Shown here piece after piece: positions 25,912 through 35,009 of a stretch of 64,000 nt of DNA (its first letter is position 1; each line of letters starts with the position of its first letter). The position numbers and the translations under genes were made by a program. The DNA lies in contig NZ_CP109434.1 of the NCBI RefSeq assembly GCF_036227105.1, positions 2,112,001 to 2,176,000 on the forward strand. Direction: 5' to 3'. The notes under the pieces were generated by a model. It did not search any database and was not told where the DNA came from. It saw nothing but the letters and a program-made list of their open reading frames with translations. The DNA comes from Amycolatopsis sp. NBC_01488. GTDB taxonomy: Bacteria; Actinomycetota; Actinomycetes; Mycobacteriales; Pseudonocardiaceae.

Positions 25912-26862
25912 GTGCATGCCACCAGCACGGTTCAGGCCGCGAACTCACCCGTAGCGACGTCGGTGCCCCCGACGTCGGACAGCAAGACGTTCGCGCGCGC
26001 CTTCGCCGACATCAAGGCCGGTTTCTCCGCCCGCGAGCTGTGGGGTCACCTCGGCTGGCAGGACATCAAGCAGCGCTACCGCCGGTCGGTGATCGGTCCC
26101 TTCTGGATCACCATCAGCCAGGCGGTCCTCGCCCTCGGGCTCGGGCTGCTGTACTCGCAGCTGTTCAAGCTCCCCGTCGAGGTGTTCCTGCCCTACATCT
26201 CGACCGGCTTCATCATCTGGGGCTTCATCAGCGGCTGCCTGTCCGAAGGCATGGAGACGTTCATCGCCAACGAGGGGCTGATCAAGCAGCTCCCGGCGCC
26301 GCTGAGCGTCTACATGCTGCGCACGGTGTGGCGGCAGACGCTGATGCTGGCCCACAACATGATCGTCTACGTGGCCGTGCTGGCGATCTTCTTCGGGGCG
26401 CTCAGCAAGCAGTACTCGCTGCTGGGCAACGGGACGTGCGTCCCCGACCACATCTGCCACCCGGGCCTCAGCTGGACCATCCTGCTGGCCATCCCCGGTT
26501 TCCTGCTGCTCGCGCTGAACGCCGGCTGGGTGACGCTGCTGTTCGGCATCATCTCGACCCGCTTCCGCGACATCCCGCAGGTCGTCAACTCGCTGATCCA
26601 GCTGCTGTTCTACGGCACGCCGATCGTCTGGCCGGTGGACCAGCTGATGTCCGGCGGGTCCCGGGAGGGCGTCTCCTGGATCCTGCCGATCGTCAAGGCG
26701 AATCCGCTCTACCACTTCATGCAGGTGGTCCGCGCGCCGCTGCTGGGGCAGGAGTTCTCGGTGGAGAACTGGATCGTGGTCGGCTCCATCACCGTCGTCG
26801 GTTGGGCTCTCGCGCTGGTCGCGATGCGCAACTACCGTGCCCGCGTCTCCTATTGGGTGTGA
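25912..26862 (+). CDS. wzm: Wzm-type polysaccharide ABC exporter permease (Rv3783-like)
   Basis: The 316-residue ABC-2 type permease starts at GTG 25912. It has a cytoplasmic N-terminus and the conserved WQDIKQRYRRSVIGPFWI motif of polysaccharide exporters, then six hydrophobic segments. With the following ATPase it exports lipid-linked galactan across the membrane, the role proposed for Rv3783/Rv3781. It is 3 nt from wzt. Confidence 0.9.
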   Translation: MHATSTVQAANSPVATSVPPTSDSKTFARAFADIKAGFSARELWGHLGWQDIKQRYRRSVIGPFWITISQAVLALGLGLLYSQLFKLPVEVFLPYISTGFIIWGFISGCLSEGMETFIANEGLIKQLPAPLSVYMLRTVWRQTLMLAHNMIVYVAVLAIFFGALSKQYSLLGNGTCVPDHICHPGLSWTILLAIPGFLLLALNAGWVTLLFGIISTRFRDIPQVVNSLIQLLFYGTPIVWPVDQLMSGGSREGVSWILPIVKANPLYHFMQVVRAPLLGQEFSVENWIVVGSITVVGWALALVAMRNYRARVSYWV

Positions 26863-26865
26863 CAC

Positions 26866-27681
26866 ATGGTTTCCATTGACGTCCACAACGCGTTCGTCGA
26901 CTTCCCGATCTTCGACGCGAAGACGCGGTCGATGAAGAAGAAGGTCCTCGGCAAGGTCGGCGGCAAGATCGGCACCGAAACCAAGGTCCCGATCATCGAA
27001 GCGCTGCACGACGTGACGCTCAACCTGCGTGAAGGCGACAGGGTCGGCCTGGTCGGGCACAACGGTGCCGGCAAGTCCACGCTGCTGCGCCTGCTCGCCG
27101 GGATCTACGAGCCGACCCGCGGCTCGTCGCGGATCAACGGCAAGATCGCGCCGGTGTTCGATCTCGGGATCGGCATGGACCCGGAGATTTCGGGCGTCGA
27201 GAACATCATCATCCGCGGCCTCTTCCTCGGCATGACCGCCAAGGAGATGGAGAAGCGCGTCGACGACATCGCGGAGTTCACCGAGCTCGGCGACTACCTC
27301 CAGATGCCGCTGCGGACGTACTCGACCGGTATGCGCGTGCGTCTCGCGCTGGGCGTCGTCACGTCGATCGACCCGGAGATCCTGATCCTCGACGAGGGCA
27401 TCGGCGCGGTCGACGCGGCGTTCCTCAACAAGGCGCGCGACCGGCTCAAGGACCTCGTCAAGCGCTCCGGCATCCTGGTGTTCGCCAGCCACTCGGACGA
27501 GTTCCTGTTCGAGCTGTGCGACACGGCCATCTGGATGGACGAAGGTCACCTCAAGCAACAGGGTTCGCTGCGGGACGTCCTCACGTCGTACAAGGGACGC
27601 GACCCCTTCGAGAACATGAGCAAGGAAACCCTCGAGCGCTTCGGCATCGAGCCGGTGGCGACGACGAACGGCGGCGAATGA
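26866..27681 (+). CDS. wzt: Wzt-type polysaccharide ABC exporter ATPase (Rv3781-like)
   Basis: The 271-residue ATPase has Walker A GHNGAGKST, signature YSTGMRVR, Walker B ILILDEGIGAVD and an H-loop FASHSDE. It lacks a long C-terminal carbohydrate-binding domain, like the mycobacterial protein. It energises galactan export with Wzm. It overlaps glfT1 (ATGA). Confidence 0.92.
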   Translation: MVSIDVHNAFVDFPIFDAKTRSMKKKVLGKVGGKIGTETKVPIIEALHDVTLNLREGDRVGLVGHNGAGKSTLLRLLAGIYEPTRGSSRINGKIAPVFDLGIGMDPEISGVENIIIRGLFLGMTAKEMEKRVDDIAEFTELGDYLQMPLRTYSTGMRVRLALGVVTSIDPEILILDEGIGAVDAAFLNKARDRLKDLVKRSGILVFASHSDEFLFELCDTAIWMDEGHLKQQGSLRDVLTSYKGRDPFENMSKETLERFGIEPVATTNGGE

Positions 27682-28589
27682 TGGCCAGCGAGACCCGGCA
27701 GCTGCCCGACGGCGCGGTCGTCGGCGTAGTCGTCACGCGGCACCGGCGGGAGCTGCTCGCGGACTCGCTGAAGATCATCGCGGCCCAGACCCGGCCGGTC
27801 GACCACCTGGTCGTGGTGGACAACGGACCGGACGACTCGGCCCGCGAAGTCGTCGAGAACTACCCGCTGCCGCACACGTACCTGCCGTCGCACCGGAACC
27901 TCGGCGGCGCGGGCGGGTTCGCACTGGGCATGCTGCACGCGCTGTCCCTGGGCGCGGACTGGGTCTGGCTGGCCGACGACGACGGCCGCCCGGCCGACGA
28001 GAACGTCCTGGCGATCCTGCTGGAAGAGGCGGAAAAGCGGAACCTGGCGGAGATCTCGCCGGTGGTGTCCAACATCGACGCCCCGGAGAAGCTGGCGTTC
28101 CCGCTGCGCCGCGGCCTGACGTGGAAGCGGTCGCAGTCCGAGCTGGGCGTCGACTTCCTGCCCGGCATCGCGTCCCTGATGAACGGCGCGCTGTTCCGCG
28201 CGTCCACTTTGGACGTCGTCGGCGTGCCGGACCTGCGCCTGTTCTTCCGCGGCGACGAGGTCGAGCTGCACCGCAGGCTGGTGCGCTCGGGCCTGCCGTT
28301 CGGCACGTCCCTGAAGACGAAGTACCTGCACCCGGACGGCTCGGACGAGTTCAAGCCCATGCTGGGCGGCAAGTTCCACGCGCAGGACCCGGAGAACGAG
28401 GTCAAGCGGTACTACACGTACCGCAACCGCGGATACCTGTTGTCCCAGCCGGGCATGCGCAAAATCGGCGCGCTGGAGGTCGTCCGGTTCGGCCTGTACT
28501 TCGTGGGCGTGAAGCGCGACCCGAAGGCGTTCCTGCAGTGGCTGAAGCTGGTGCGGCAGGGCCGGGCGGAGAAGTTCTACCGCTACTGA
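27678..28589 (+). CDS. glfT1: GlfT1: galactofuranosyltransferase initiating galactan
   Basis: The 303-residue GT2 enzyme has the nucleotide-sugar site VVVDNGPDD, the NLGGAGGF loop and the metal motif LADDDGRP, then acceptor-side FFRGDEVELHRRL. It corresponds to Rv3782, which adds the first galactofuranose residues to the rhamnosyl-GlcNAc lipid linker. Third gene of wzm-wzt-glfT1, the same three genes as in mycobacteria. It is followed by a hairpin terminator. Confidence 0.9.
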   Translation: MMASETRQLPDGAVVGVVVTRHRRELLADSLKIIAAQTRPVDHLVVVDNGPDDSAREVVENYPLPHTYLPSHRNLGGAGGFALGMLHALSLGADWVWLADDDGRPADENVLAILLEEAEKRNLAEISPVVSNIDAPEKLAFPLRRGLTWKRSQSELGVDFLPGIASLMNGALFRASTLDVVGVPDLRLFFRGDEVELHRRLVRSGLPFGTSLKTKYLHPDGSDEFKPMLGGKFHAQDPENEVKRYYTYRNRGYLLSQPGMRKIGALEVVRFGLYFVGVKRDPKAFLQWLKLVRQGRAEKFYRY

Positions 28590-28621
28590 AGCCGACCTTC
28601 GAACGGCACCGACGACGAAAC

Positions 28622-28643
28622 CGGCCCCGGGAAACCGGGGCCG
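28622..28643. terminator. Hairpin terminator between convergent glfT1 and PPE-like genes
   Basis: Arms cggccccgg (28622-28630) and ccggggccg (28635-28643) with a GAAA loop, followed on the plus strand by a T-rich stretch and preceded by an A-rich one, so it could act in both directions. Confidence 0.7.
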
Positions 28644-28657
28644 TTCGCGTTCGTCCG

Positions 28658-30148
28658 TTATTCGCCGATGACCGGCGGGGCGGTGCGCAGGTCGGTGCCG
28701 AAGACCTCGTCGGGGTCGCCCTCGACCAGGTACGTCGGGCGCGAGTGCTCCGTGTCCTCGTCGCCTTCGCCCTTCTGGCCGCGGCCCATGCCGCCGCCGC
28801 CCATGCCGCCGCGGCCGGACGCGCTGCCCGAGCCGAGCCCGCCCATGCCGCGTCCCGCGGCGGCTTCGGCCGCGCCGATGCCGCCTGGCCGGGCCGCGCC
28901 CGATGCGGCGCCCGCGCCCGTCGCGTTGCCGGCGCCGCCCGAGCCGCCGGGGCCGAAGCCGCCGCGGCCCGCGCCGCCGCCGACCTTGGAGTTGTAGGCC
29001 TCGTCGCCGCCGAAGTTCGCGCCGCCCATCGGCATCGGGCTCATCGGCGGCATGCCACCGAACGACTGGTTGGGGTTCGACGTCGACCCGCCGGGGACCG
29101 ACCCCGTCGTGAAGCTGGACGGCGCGGTCGTGCCGGCCGGGAGCAGGCCCGCGCCGGTCGTCGAGCCGGGTCCGGAGAAGTGCGGCGTGATGTTGGCGCC
29201 GGTGACGTTGCCGCCCGGGACGTTGCCCGTCGCGAAGTTGTGGCTCCCGCCCGGAGTGTTCACCGAGCCGGCGCCCGGCATGTTCACGCCGGAGGGGTTG
29301 CTGCTGCCGTTCTTGTCGCCGCCGCCGGTGGGGTCCCCGGTGCCGCCGGGGTTGGTGAAGCTCGGCGGCGGCGCGAACTCCGGCTGCTTCGACGCGGCCT
29401 CGTACAGGCTCTTGTCGTACGTCGACATCACACCGGCGGCCTGGGTGTGCGCTTCCTGGCTGTCTTTCTGCTTCTGCAGCGACTTGTCGACGTTGTCGGC
29501 CAGGTTGAACGGGTTCGACGTCGCCCAGGACTTGAACTCGTCACCCCAGCTGAACGGGATCGGCTCCGGCATCGCGTTCTTCGCGTTCTGCGCGGCGGTG
29601 CCCTGGTCGTACACCGTCTCCGATGCCAGCCGCGCGTTCTGCGAGTTCGCGTCCGACCACTTGCCGAGACTGGTGAAGTACGACTGGGCGCCCTCCGCCG
29701 CGGAGCCTTCCCACGTGCCCTTGGACTTGTTGACCGCCTCGCTCATCGCCGTGCCGAAGCCCTCGAAGGCCTTGTGCACGTTGAAGTAGGCGGTGGAGAC
29801 GTCGGAGACCTGCTGGACGTTGAGGTTGTTGTCCAGGAACTCCTTGAGCTGCGCGTGCTGGTTGCCCATGTAGTCCGCGTTGGAGGGTGTCAACCCCGAG
29901 ACGTACTGGACGTCACGCCCCTGCGTGCTCGCCTTCTCGTTCTGGTCGCCGATCTGGTTGGACTGCTGGCGGCCCTTCGCCTGCTCGAACCACTGCTTGA
30001 ACATCCCGAACCACGGCGCGTTCGGATCGACGCCTTCCCGCGCCTTCTGGTCGAAGTAGGCGTCACGAGCGGCCGGCGCCAGGTTCTGGATCTGCTCGTT
30101 CGTGAGATCCGGGGTCTTCTGTCCTGGCGGTGTCTGTCGCGTGGTCAT
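28658..30148 (-). CDS. PPE-like type VII secretion substrate with Gly/Pro-rich tail
   Basis: The 496-residue protein has an N-terminal helical region of about 260 residues with a WEGSAAEGAQSYF segment (WxG-like turn) typical of PPE/WXG100-type ESX substrates. A low-complexity Gly/Asn/Ser/Met region of about 200 residues follows, and a conserved-looking C-terminus (YLVEGDPDEVFGTDL). Similar proteins in Pseudonocardiaceae lie beside DUF3558 lipoproteins and EspG. Probably exported by type VII secretion; function unknown. Last gene of a four-gene leftward cluster. Confidence 0.75.
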   Translation of the reverse strand: MTTRQTPPGQKTPDLTNEQIQNLAPAARDAYFDQKAREGVDPNAPWFGMFKQWFEQAKGRQQSNQIGDQNEKASTQGRDVQYVSGLTPSNADYMGNQHAQLKEFLDNNLNVQQVSDVSTAYFNVHKAFEGFGTAMSEAVNKSKGTWEGSAAEGAQSYFTSLGKWSDANSQNARLASETVYDQGTAAQNAKNAMPEPIPFSWGDEFKSWATSNPFNLADNVDKSLQKQKDSQEAHTQAAGVMSTYDKSLYEAASKQPEFAPPPSFTNPGGTGDPTGGGDKNGSSNPSGVNMPGAGSVNTPGGSHNFATGNVPGGNVTGANITPHFSGPGSTTGAGLLPAGTTAPSSFTTGSVPGGSTSNPNQSFGGMPPMSPMPMGGANFGGDEAYNSKVGGGAGRGGFGPGGSGGAGNATGAGAASGAARPGGIGAAEAAAGRGMGGLGSGSASGRGGMGGGGMGRGQKGEGDEDTEHSRPTYLVEGDPDEVFGTDLRTAPPVIGE

Positions 30149-30159
30149 CAGGATTCCCC

Positions 30160-30723
30160 TTATCCCTTCGGCAGCTTCGGCTCGACCTTGTCGGCCACCT
30201 GGGTAGCGATGTCACAGGCTTTCGTCGCGTCGGTGGAGGTGACGACGACGTCGACACGTGCCGCAGAGCCCACCGCGAGGGCCAGCGTGCACCCGGCGGG
30301 CGGTGACGGCGCCTCGACGGCCTTGCGGCCGTTCACGTTGCCGGCGGTCGTGCCGCCTCCGGCGTCGTTCACGGTGTCGATGCTCTGACTGTCGCGGATG
30401 CCGACGCCGAGAGAAAGACTCTCATCGCTGGCACTCTGGAGGTTCTTCAAATAGCGGCAGCTTCGCGCACCGGCCAGCTCGGTCTTTTCCGCAGGCTTGA
30501 ACTGGCCGAAACTCGTCACGTCCGCGGAGGTCAGCAGTTCACAAGGATCCATCGACGCGGTGGACGCGGTACCAGCAGACGTGCTCGGCGCTTCCGAAGA
30601 GCCTGACGAGGGCGACGAGCTGCTGGCCGGCGACGCGGTACCCGCTTGAGTGCCGGTGCAGCCCGCGAGCAGCAGACTGCCGGCGACAAGCGGGAGAACA
30701 GCACGTGCGAAGAGTTTTGTCAT
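30160..30723 (-). CDS. DUF3558 lipoprotein
   Basis: The 187-residue protein has a lipobox (SLLLAGCTG, Cys22), a Ser/Thr linker and a DUF3558 domain (DPCELLTSADVTSFG, SCRYL, a second Cys pair with ACDIATQVADKV). DUF3558 proteins are actinobacterial surface lipoproteins of unknown role, often next to type VII secretion genes, as here. Confidence 0.85.
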   Translation of the reverse strand: MTKLFARAVLPLVAGSLLLAGCTGTQAGTASPASSSSPSSGSSEAPSTSAGTASTASMDPCELLTSADVTSFGQFKPAEKTELAGARSCRYLKNLQSASDESLSLGVGIRDSQSIDTVNDAGGGTTAGNVNGRKAVEAPSPPAGCTLALAVGSAARVDVVVTSTDATKACDIATQVADKVEPKLPKG

Positions 30724-30726
30724 TCC

Positions 30727-31188
30727 TCACACCTGGATCGTGGACGTCGCGGAAATCGCCTGGTTTTCGGCTTCCTTGTACAGGCCGGCCGCGCGAGCCA
30801 AGGCCTCGTCAGCCGACTTCAGCACCTGCTTGAACTGCTCGAGCACGACTTTGGCCGACCCGGTCCCGGTGGCGGCGCTCTTCTGGTCGTGCTGGGAAAC
30901 CGTGTGGCCGTAGGGGTGGCTGCCGAGCTGAGGAGCCTGGTCGAGCTGGGTGGTTTCGAAAGTCAGGCCTTCGAGCTTTTCCGCCATGTCGGCGAGCGCC
31001 TTGCGCAGCGGAGCAACACCCTCGGGGCTGATCTTGAAGCCGCCGCTCTTGGCGGCGTCCACCAGCTTCGCCGTCTCGGCGCTGGCCTGCGCCAATGCCG
31101 CGGCGTTGATCCCGGCGGTGCCGATGATGCTGCCGACGTTCTTGAAGGCCCCCGTAGTGACCTGCCCCGGATCAGCCTGGAAACTCAT
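30727..31188 (-). CDS. Small helical protein of the type VII secretion cluster
   Basis: The 153-residue, mainly helical protein has no signal peptide and resembles ESX-associated proteins in size and composition. The stretch GGFKISPEGVAPLRKALADM is its most distinctive part. It lies 3 nt upstream of the DUF3558 lipoprotein gene and belongs to the same unit as the PPE-like protein. It may be a WXG100-like partner, though no clear WxG motif is present. Function unknown. Confidence 0.6.
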   Translation of the reverse strand: MSFQADPGQVTTGAFKNVGSIIGTAGINAAALAQASAETAKLVDAAKSGGFKISPEGVAPLRKALADMAEKLEGLTFETTQLDQAPQLGSHPYGHTVSQHDQKSAATGTGSAKVVLEQFKQVLKSADEALARAAGLYKEAENQAISATSTIQV

Positions 31189-31316
31189 CGCCGCCCCACC
31201 TGACTAGCCTCGCCCGTGCGTGTGCACCCGGAAGTCTACTAGCCGGGCACCCTGCGCAACCGCCGTTCATCGATCTTCACCTCGGACGCAGCGTCGGCGC
31301 GCGTGGTTCCCGGTGC

Positions 31317-32132
31317 TCAGAACTGGCCTTCGAGCTGGGCGTACAGCTGCTGGGCCAGCCGCGCGTTGTCGGCCGGGGCGTAGGTGATCCAGCGCTGGCC
31401 GTCCGCGGCCGCGCGGGAGGACATCAGCCAGCGGCCCGACTCCGTGTCGAACCAGGCCAGGGGCGGGAACGTGCCGCCGCGGGTCTGGGCCGTGAACTGG
31501 CCCACGCGCTTCTTCGGCTCCTGGAACACCCGCTCGATCATGCGGACCTGGGGACCGCTGCCGCCGGCGGCCGAGCGCGGGCCGCTCACGCCCGCGAAGG
31601 GGTCGTACGCGTCGTCGCGGCGTTGGTGGCGGGGCTGCTCCACCGGGCGGGCGATGGTGACCGACTGGCCGGGCGCCGCCGGGGTCAGGGGGAGGAGGTC
31701 GACGATCGCCGGGACGATGCCCGTCGGGCGGACCTCCTCGAAGACGATCAGGTTCTCGTCCTGGCGGGCGAGGACCGCGAACTGGCCGTCGGACGCGACG
31801 CGGGCGAAGAGGTGGCGATCGCCCAGCTCGGCGGCCGCGCTGATCACCACGCTGCCGCGGACGAAGGTGGCCAGCGCCAGCTCGGCGTCCGCGTCGAGGC
31901 GGCCGCGGCTCCACAGGTTGCGGCCGGTCAGGTCGCGGACGACGGCGTCGCGGATCATCGCGCGCTGCTCGACGGTCGTGCCGACGTGCGGGACCTCGAA
32001 CGGCGTCGGCGCGCGGCCGAGCCCCAGCTGCTCCAGCAGGATGTCCACCGCTGCCAGCGACAGCGAGAACGAGTGCGGCATCGCTTCCATCCCCCCGCGG
32101 GTTTCTTCCGGACTGGGGAAACGGTAGTCCAT
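31317..32132 (-). CDS. EspG-type ESX secretion-associated chaperone
   Basis: The 271-residue protein has the EspG pattern: FSLSLAAVDILLEQLGLGRAP near the N-terminus and, at the C-terminus, GGTFPPLAWFDTESGRWLMSS followed by WITYAPADNARLAQQL. EspG proteins are cytosolic chaperones that bind PE/PPE pairs and deliver them to the type VII secretion ATPase. With the PPE-like gene downstream, this is probably its cognate chaperone. Start ATG 32132, with GAGGGCGG immediately upstream; ATGs at 32090 and 32081 are possible. Confidence 0.82.
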   Translation of the reverse strand: MDYRFPSPEETRGGMEAMPHSFSLSLAAVDILLEQLGLGRAPTPFEVPHVGTTVEQRAMIRDAVVRDLTGRNLWSRGRLDADAELALATFVRGSVVISAAAELGDRHLFARVASDGQFAVLARQDENLIVFEEVRPTGIVPAIVDLLPLTPAAPGQSVTIARPVEQPRHQRRDDAYDPFAGVSGPRSAAGGSGPQVRMIERVFQEPKKRVGQFTAQTRGGTFPPLAWFDTESGRWLMSSRAAADGQRWITYAPADNARLAQQLYAQLEGQF

Positions 32133-32187
32133 CCGCCCTCAGCGAACCCACTTGCCGCGGCAAGATCGCCGCTGGTCCGATGGACGC

Positions 32188-32433
32188 ATGGCCGACCCGA
32201 AACCCGCACTCGTGCTGCACCTCGCCACCGGCGGGGAGCCGCTGCTGTTCGCACTGACGACCGACGAATCCGCCAAGCTGACGGGCAGGCTCGCCCAGCT
32301 CGTGAAGGCCGGCGCGGTCGAGACGGTGACCACCAAGGACCACTCGGAGGTCGCGATCAACTTCGCCCACGTGGCAGCCGCGTACGTCGACGACCTCACC
32401 CGGAAGAGCACGGTGTTCGGCATGCACGGCTGA
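32188..32433 (+). CDS. Conserved-looking small protein, function unknown
   Basis: The 81-residue protein starts at ATG 32188. It reads as a compact alpha/beta domain (LVLHLATGGEPLLFALTTDE, AGAVETVTTKDHSEVAINFA). No TM segment, no motif recognised. It stands alone between espG and glfT2 and ends at a convergent hairpin. Confidence 0.65.
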   Translation: MADPKPALVLHLATGGEPLLFALTTDESAKLTGRLAQLVKAGAVETVTTKDHSEVAINFAHVAAAYVDDLTRKSTVFGMHG

Positions 32434-32441
32434 CACGGTGA

Positions 32442-32472
32442 AGGCCGCCTCACGACGTGCGTGAGACGGCCT
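32442..32472. terminator. Hairpin between convergent small ORF and glfT2
   Basis: 13-nt arms aggccgcctcacg (32442-32454) and cgtgagacggcct (32460-32472) with a single mismatch and a 5-nt loop, centred between the two convergent stops. Confidence 0.6.
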
Positions 32473-32485
32473 CCGGCGGACACGA

Positions 32486-34405
32486 TCAGAGCTTGTACAG
32501 GCGCTTCCAGTTCTCGCGCGAGGTCAGCTCCGGCATGGCGCGCTTGTACTGCTCCTGCACCGCCGCGCCTTCCTTGCGCAGGCGCTGGACCACCTTCGCG
32601 CCGCGCTTGGCCAGGTCGAACATCTTGACCTTGTCGTACGAGCGGACGCGGACGCCTTCCTGGTTCGCGTCCGTCACGACCGCCGTGTCGAACAGGGCGA
32701 TGTGCCACCAGTTCGCCTCGTCGATCGGGACCGCGCCGAGGCCGAAGCGGCTGCGGCCGAGGACCCGGTCGAGCACGCGCTTGATCAGCACCAGGCGCTG
32801 CATGCTGGGCCGCGGCGCGCTGTTGATGATGCCGATGTCGTTGGACGCGATGCCGGGGACGTCGGTGGCCTTGTGGCGCTTGGTCTCGGGGTACTGGTCG
32901 CGGATGCGGCGGATTTCCTGCATCGCCTCGACACCGCCGTCACGCAGGATCTGCGGGCCCTGCAGGAAGTCCTCGACGGCCTTGATCAGCGTCGCCGACA
33001 GCCCGTACTGCATACCGAGCAGGTAGCGCACCAGCTGGGCGAGCAGGACCCGGGAGAGCAGGTTGAGGTTGAACGGCGAGTGCAGCGCGGCGGTGATGAT
33101 CGAGTTGCGCAGGTTGAAGTAGCGGTGCCACTCGTCCCAGTCCTTCATGTGGAAGTCCGCGTGCCACACCCCCGCCCCCGGCAGCGTCACGGTCGGGAAG
33201 CCGTGCGCGCGGGCCCGGTAGGAGTACTCCGCGTCGTCCCACTGGAAGAAGAACGGCATCGGGTAGCCGGTGGCCTGCACCACCTCATACGGGATCAGGC
33301 AGGACCACCAGCCGTTGTACCCGGCGTCCAGCCGCCGTTCCTGCCGGTTCGGTTTCAGGGTCTCCTCGTCCACGCCGAGCAGGTCCGCGGTGGAGAGGGA
33401 GTGTTCGACCGGCTGGCCGGGCTCGAGGGTGTTGAGCCGGGCGTACTCGGCGCCGACGTGCAGCTGGTTGGGGTGGAACAGGTTCAGCATCTGCCCGCCG
33501 ACGATGATCGGGTTGGCGGCGCGGTTGGAGAACGCCGTCATCCGGATCACCAGGTCCGGCTCCAGCAGCACGTCGTCGTCCATGAACAGCACGTTCGCGT
33601 GCTCGGTCGCGGTGTGCCCGGCCACCTCGAACAGGCCCCGGGTGAACCCGCCGGCGCCGCCGAGGTTGGGCTGCTTGATGTAGTGCAGCTTGTCCGCGAG
33701 GTCCTTGGCGACCTGCTCGAACCCGTCACGGGACTCGACCAGGTCGGTGCCCTGGTCGGCGACGTAGATCGCATCCAGGGTCTCCAGCGACGAGACGTCC
33801 GCGGCGAGGGCTTGCAGGTTCTTCAGGCAGTCGTCGGCGCGGTTCATCGTGCAGATCGTCACCGCGGTCGGGCGGATCTTCTCCGGTGCTTCGACGGTCC
33901 AGCGGACCTGCTCCACCCGCAGCGTCTGACCGCCCTCGGTCTCCAGGTCCAGCCAGAGCGCGCCGCCGTCGTAGAACTTGTCCAGCTTCGCCGTCAGCGT
34001 CACCTTGAGCTGTTTGGCGTCGGCGACCTGCTCGGCGGCCACCACCCGCGGCTCACCCTCGACGTCGGAGGCGCCCATCGACAGCAGACCGGTGCCGGTG
34101 ACCACGGCCTCGACCGACACCTCGGACACCGTCGTCCAGCGCTGCCAGTAGCTGGCCGGGAACCGGCCGAAGTACGTGTTGCCCGACACCTTGGACGCGG
34201 GCTCGACGGAGATCGCCGCACGCTCCCGCACGGCCGAGCCCCACTCGAGCTCGGCGTAGAGGTCCTTGCTGACGATCGGCGCCGGACCGGCGTAGAGACC
34301 GCGCTGCGCCGTCAGGCGACCCTGCGGAGTGTGCTCGGTGAACCGCGTCTCGGCGGCCGCGCCGGCAGTGGTGGTCGGCGCCGGGGTGGCTGTTTTACCG
34401 GGCAT
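32486..34405 (-). CDS. glfT2: GlfT2: processive galactofuranosyltransferase
   Basis: The 639-residue enzyme has an N-terminal beta-rich domain (residues about 30-175), a GT-A domain with TICTMNRADDC, NLGGAGGFTRG and the metal-binding Asp276-Asp278 (FMDDDV), acceptor-site FQWDDAEYS, His in VWHADFH, and a C-terminal helical domain. These match M. tuberculosis GlfT2 (Rv3808c), which alternates beta-1,5 and beta-1,6 galactofuranose additions. In mycobacteria it adjoins glf; here it is about 9 kb from glf, next to the GtrA gene. Confidence 0.95.
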   Translation of the reverse strand: MPGKTATPAPTTTAGAAAETRFTEHTPQGRLTAQRGLYAGPAPIVSKDLYAELEWGSAVRERAAISVEPASKVSGNTYFGRFPASYWQRWTTVSEVSVEAVVTGTGLLSMGASDVEGEPRVVAAEQVADAKQLKVTLTAKLDKFYDGGALWLDLETEGGQTLRVEQVRWTVEAPEKIRPTAVTICTMNRADDCLKNLQALAADVSSLETLDAIYVADQGTDLVESRDGFEQVAKDLADKLHYIKQPNLGGAGGFTRGLFEVAGHTATEHANVLFMDDDVLLEPDLVIRMTAFSNRAANPIIVGGQMLNLFHPNQLHVGAEYARLNTLEPGQPVEHSLSTADLLGVDEETLKPNRQERRLDAGYNGWWSCLIPYEVVQATGYPMPFFFQWDDAEYSYRARAHGFPTVTLPGAGVWHADFHMKDWDEWHRYFNLRNSIITAALHSPFNLNLLSRVLLAQLVRYLLGMQYGLSATLIKAVEDFLQGPQILRDGGVEAMQEIRRIRDQYPETKRHKATDVPGIASNDIGIINSAPRPSMQRLVLIKRVLDRVLGRSRFGLGAVPIDEANWWHIALFDTAVVTDANQEGVRVRSYDKVKMFDLAKRGAKVVQRLRKEGAAVQEQYKRAMPELTSRENWKRLYKL

Positions 34406-34413
34406 CAGGTTCC

Positions 34414-34884
34414 TCAGTTCTCCTCAGTCGACGGTTCGCGGAAGACGACCCACTTGAGCATCACGAAATTGATCACGGTGGCTGTGGCCTGCGACACGGC
34501 CCAGCACAGTGTGTGCTGCCACGCGGACGGCGGCAGCACCTCCAGCATGAGCTGGTTCACCCCGACCGCGACGAAGAACGTCACGGTGTAGAGCAGGACG
34601 AACGAGCCGACCTGCGCCTTCCCGTCACGGCGCCCGCCGGCGAAGGTGAACTTGCGGTTCAGGAAGAACGCCGTGGTGGTGCCCACGATGAAACTGATAG
34701 CGCGGGCGACGTCGACCCACGGTGAAGTGGCCATCCCGGCCACCTGGGTCAGCAGCGTGTACGTGCCCAGGTCGACCAGGGCGCAGAAGCCGCCGATCAG
34801 GGCGAAGCGAATCAGCTGCGCGAGCAGTCCGATGTCGGACGGCTGCGCAGCCTGCATGTCGGCTTGCGGATCGGTCGCCACCAC
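34414..34884 (-). CDS. GtrA-family membrane protein (Rv3789-like)
   Basis: The 156-residue GtrA domain has four TM helices: RFALIGGFCALVDLGTYTLL, ISFIVGTTTAFFLNRKFTF, LLYTVTFFVAVGVNQLML and ATATVINFVMLKWVVF. GtrA proteins assist lipid-linked sugar translocation or anchor glycosyltransferases. The mycobacterial homologue Rv3789 lies next to dprE1 and acts in arabinan precursor handling. Here it is divergent from dprE1 and 8 nt upstream of glfT2. Confidence 0.88.
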   Translation of the reverse strand: MVATDPQADMQAAQPSDIGLLAQLIRFALIGGFCALVDLGTYTLLTQVAGMATSPWVDVARAISFIVGTTTAFFLNRKFTFAGGRRDGKAQVGSFVLLYTVTFFVAVGVNQLMLEVLPPSAWQHTLCWAVSQATATVINFVMLKWVVFREPSTEEN

Positions 34885-35009
34885 TGCATTACCTCGTTGC
34901 CTGAGTCATGGTCACCCGCGCGGGCGCTTGTGCCTTGATGCGCAAAGTGTAGAAGCGAGCACTTCAGGGTCACGTTCCGGGCGTCGTTCGGCGTGGCTAC
35001 CCTGGTCGG

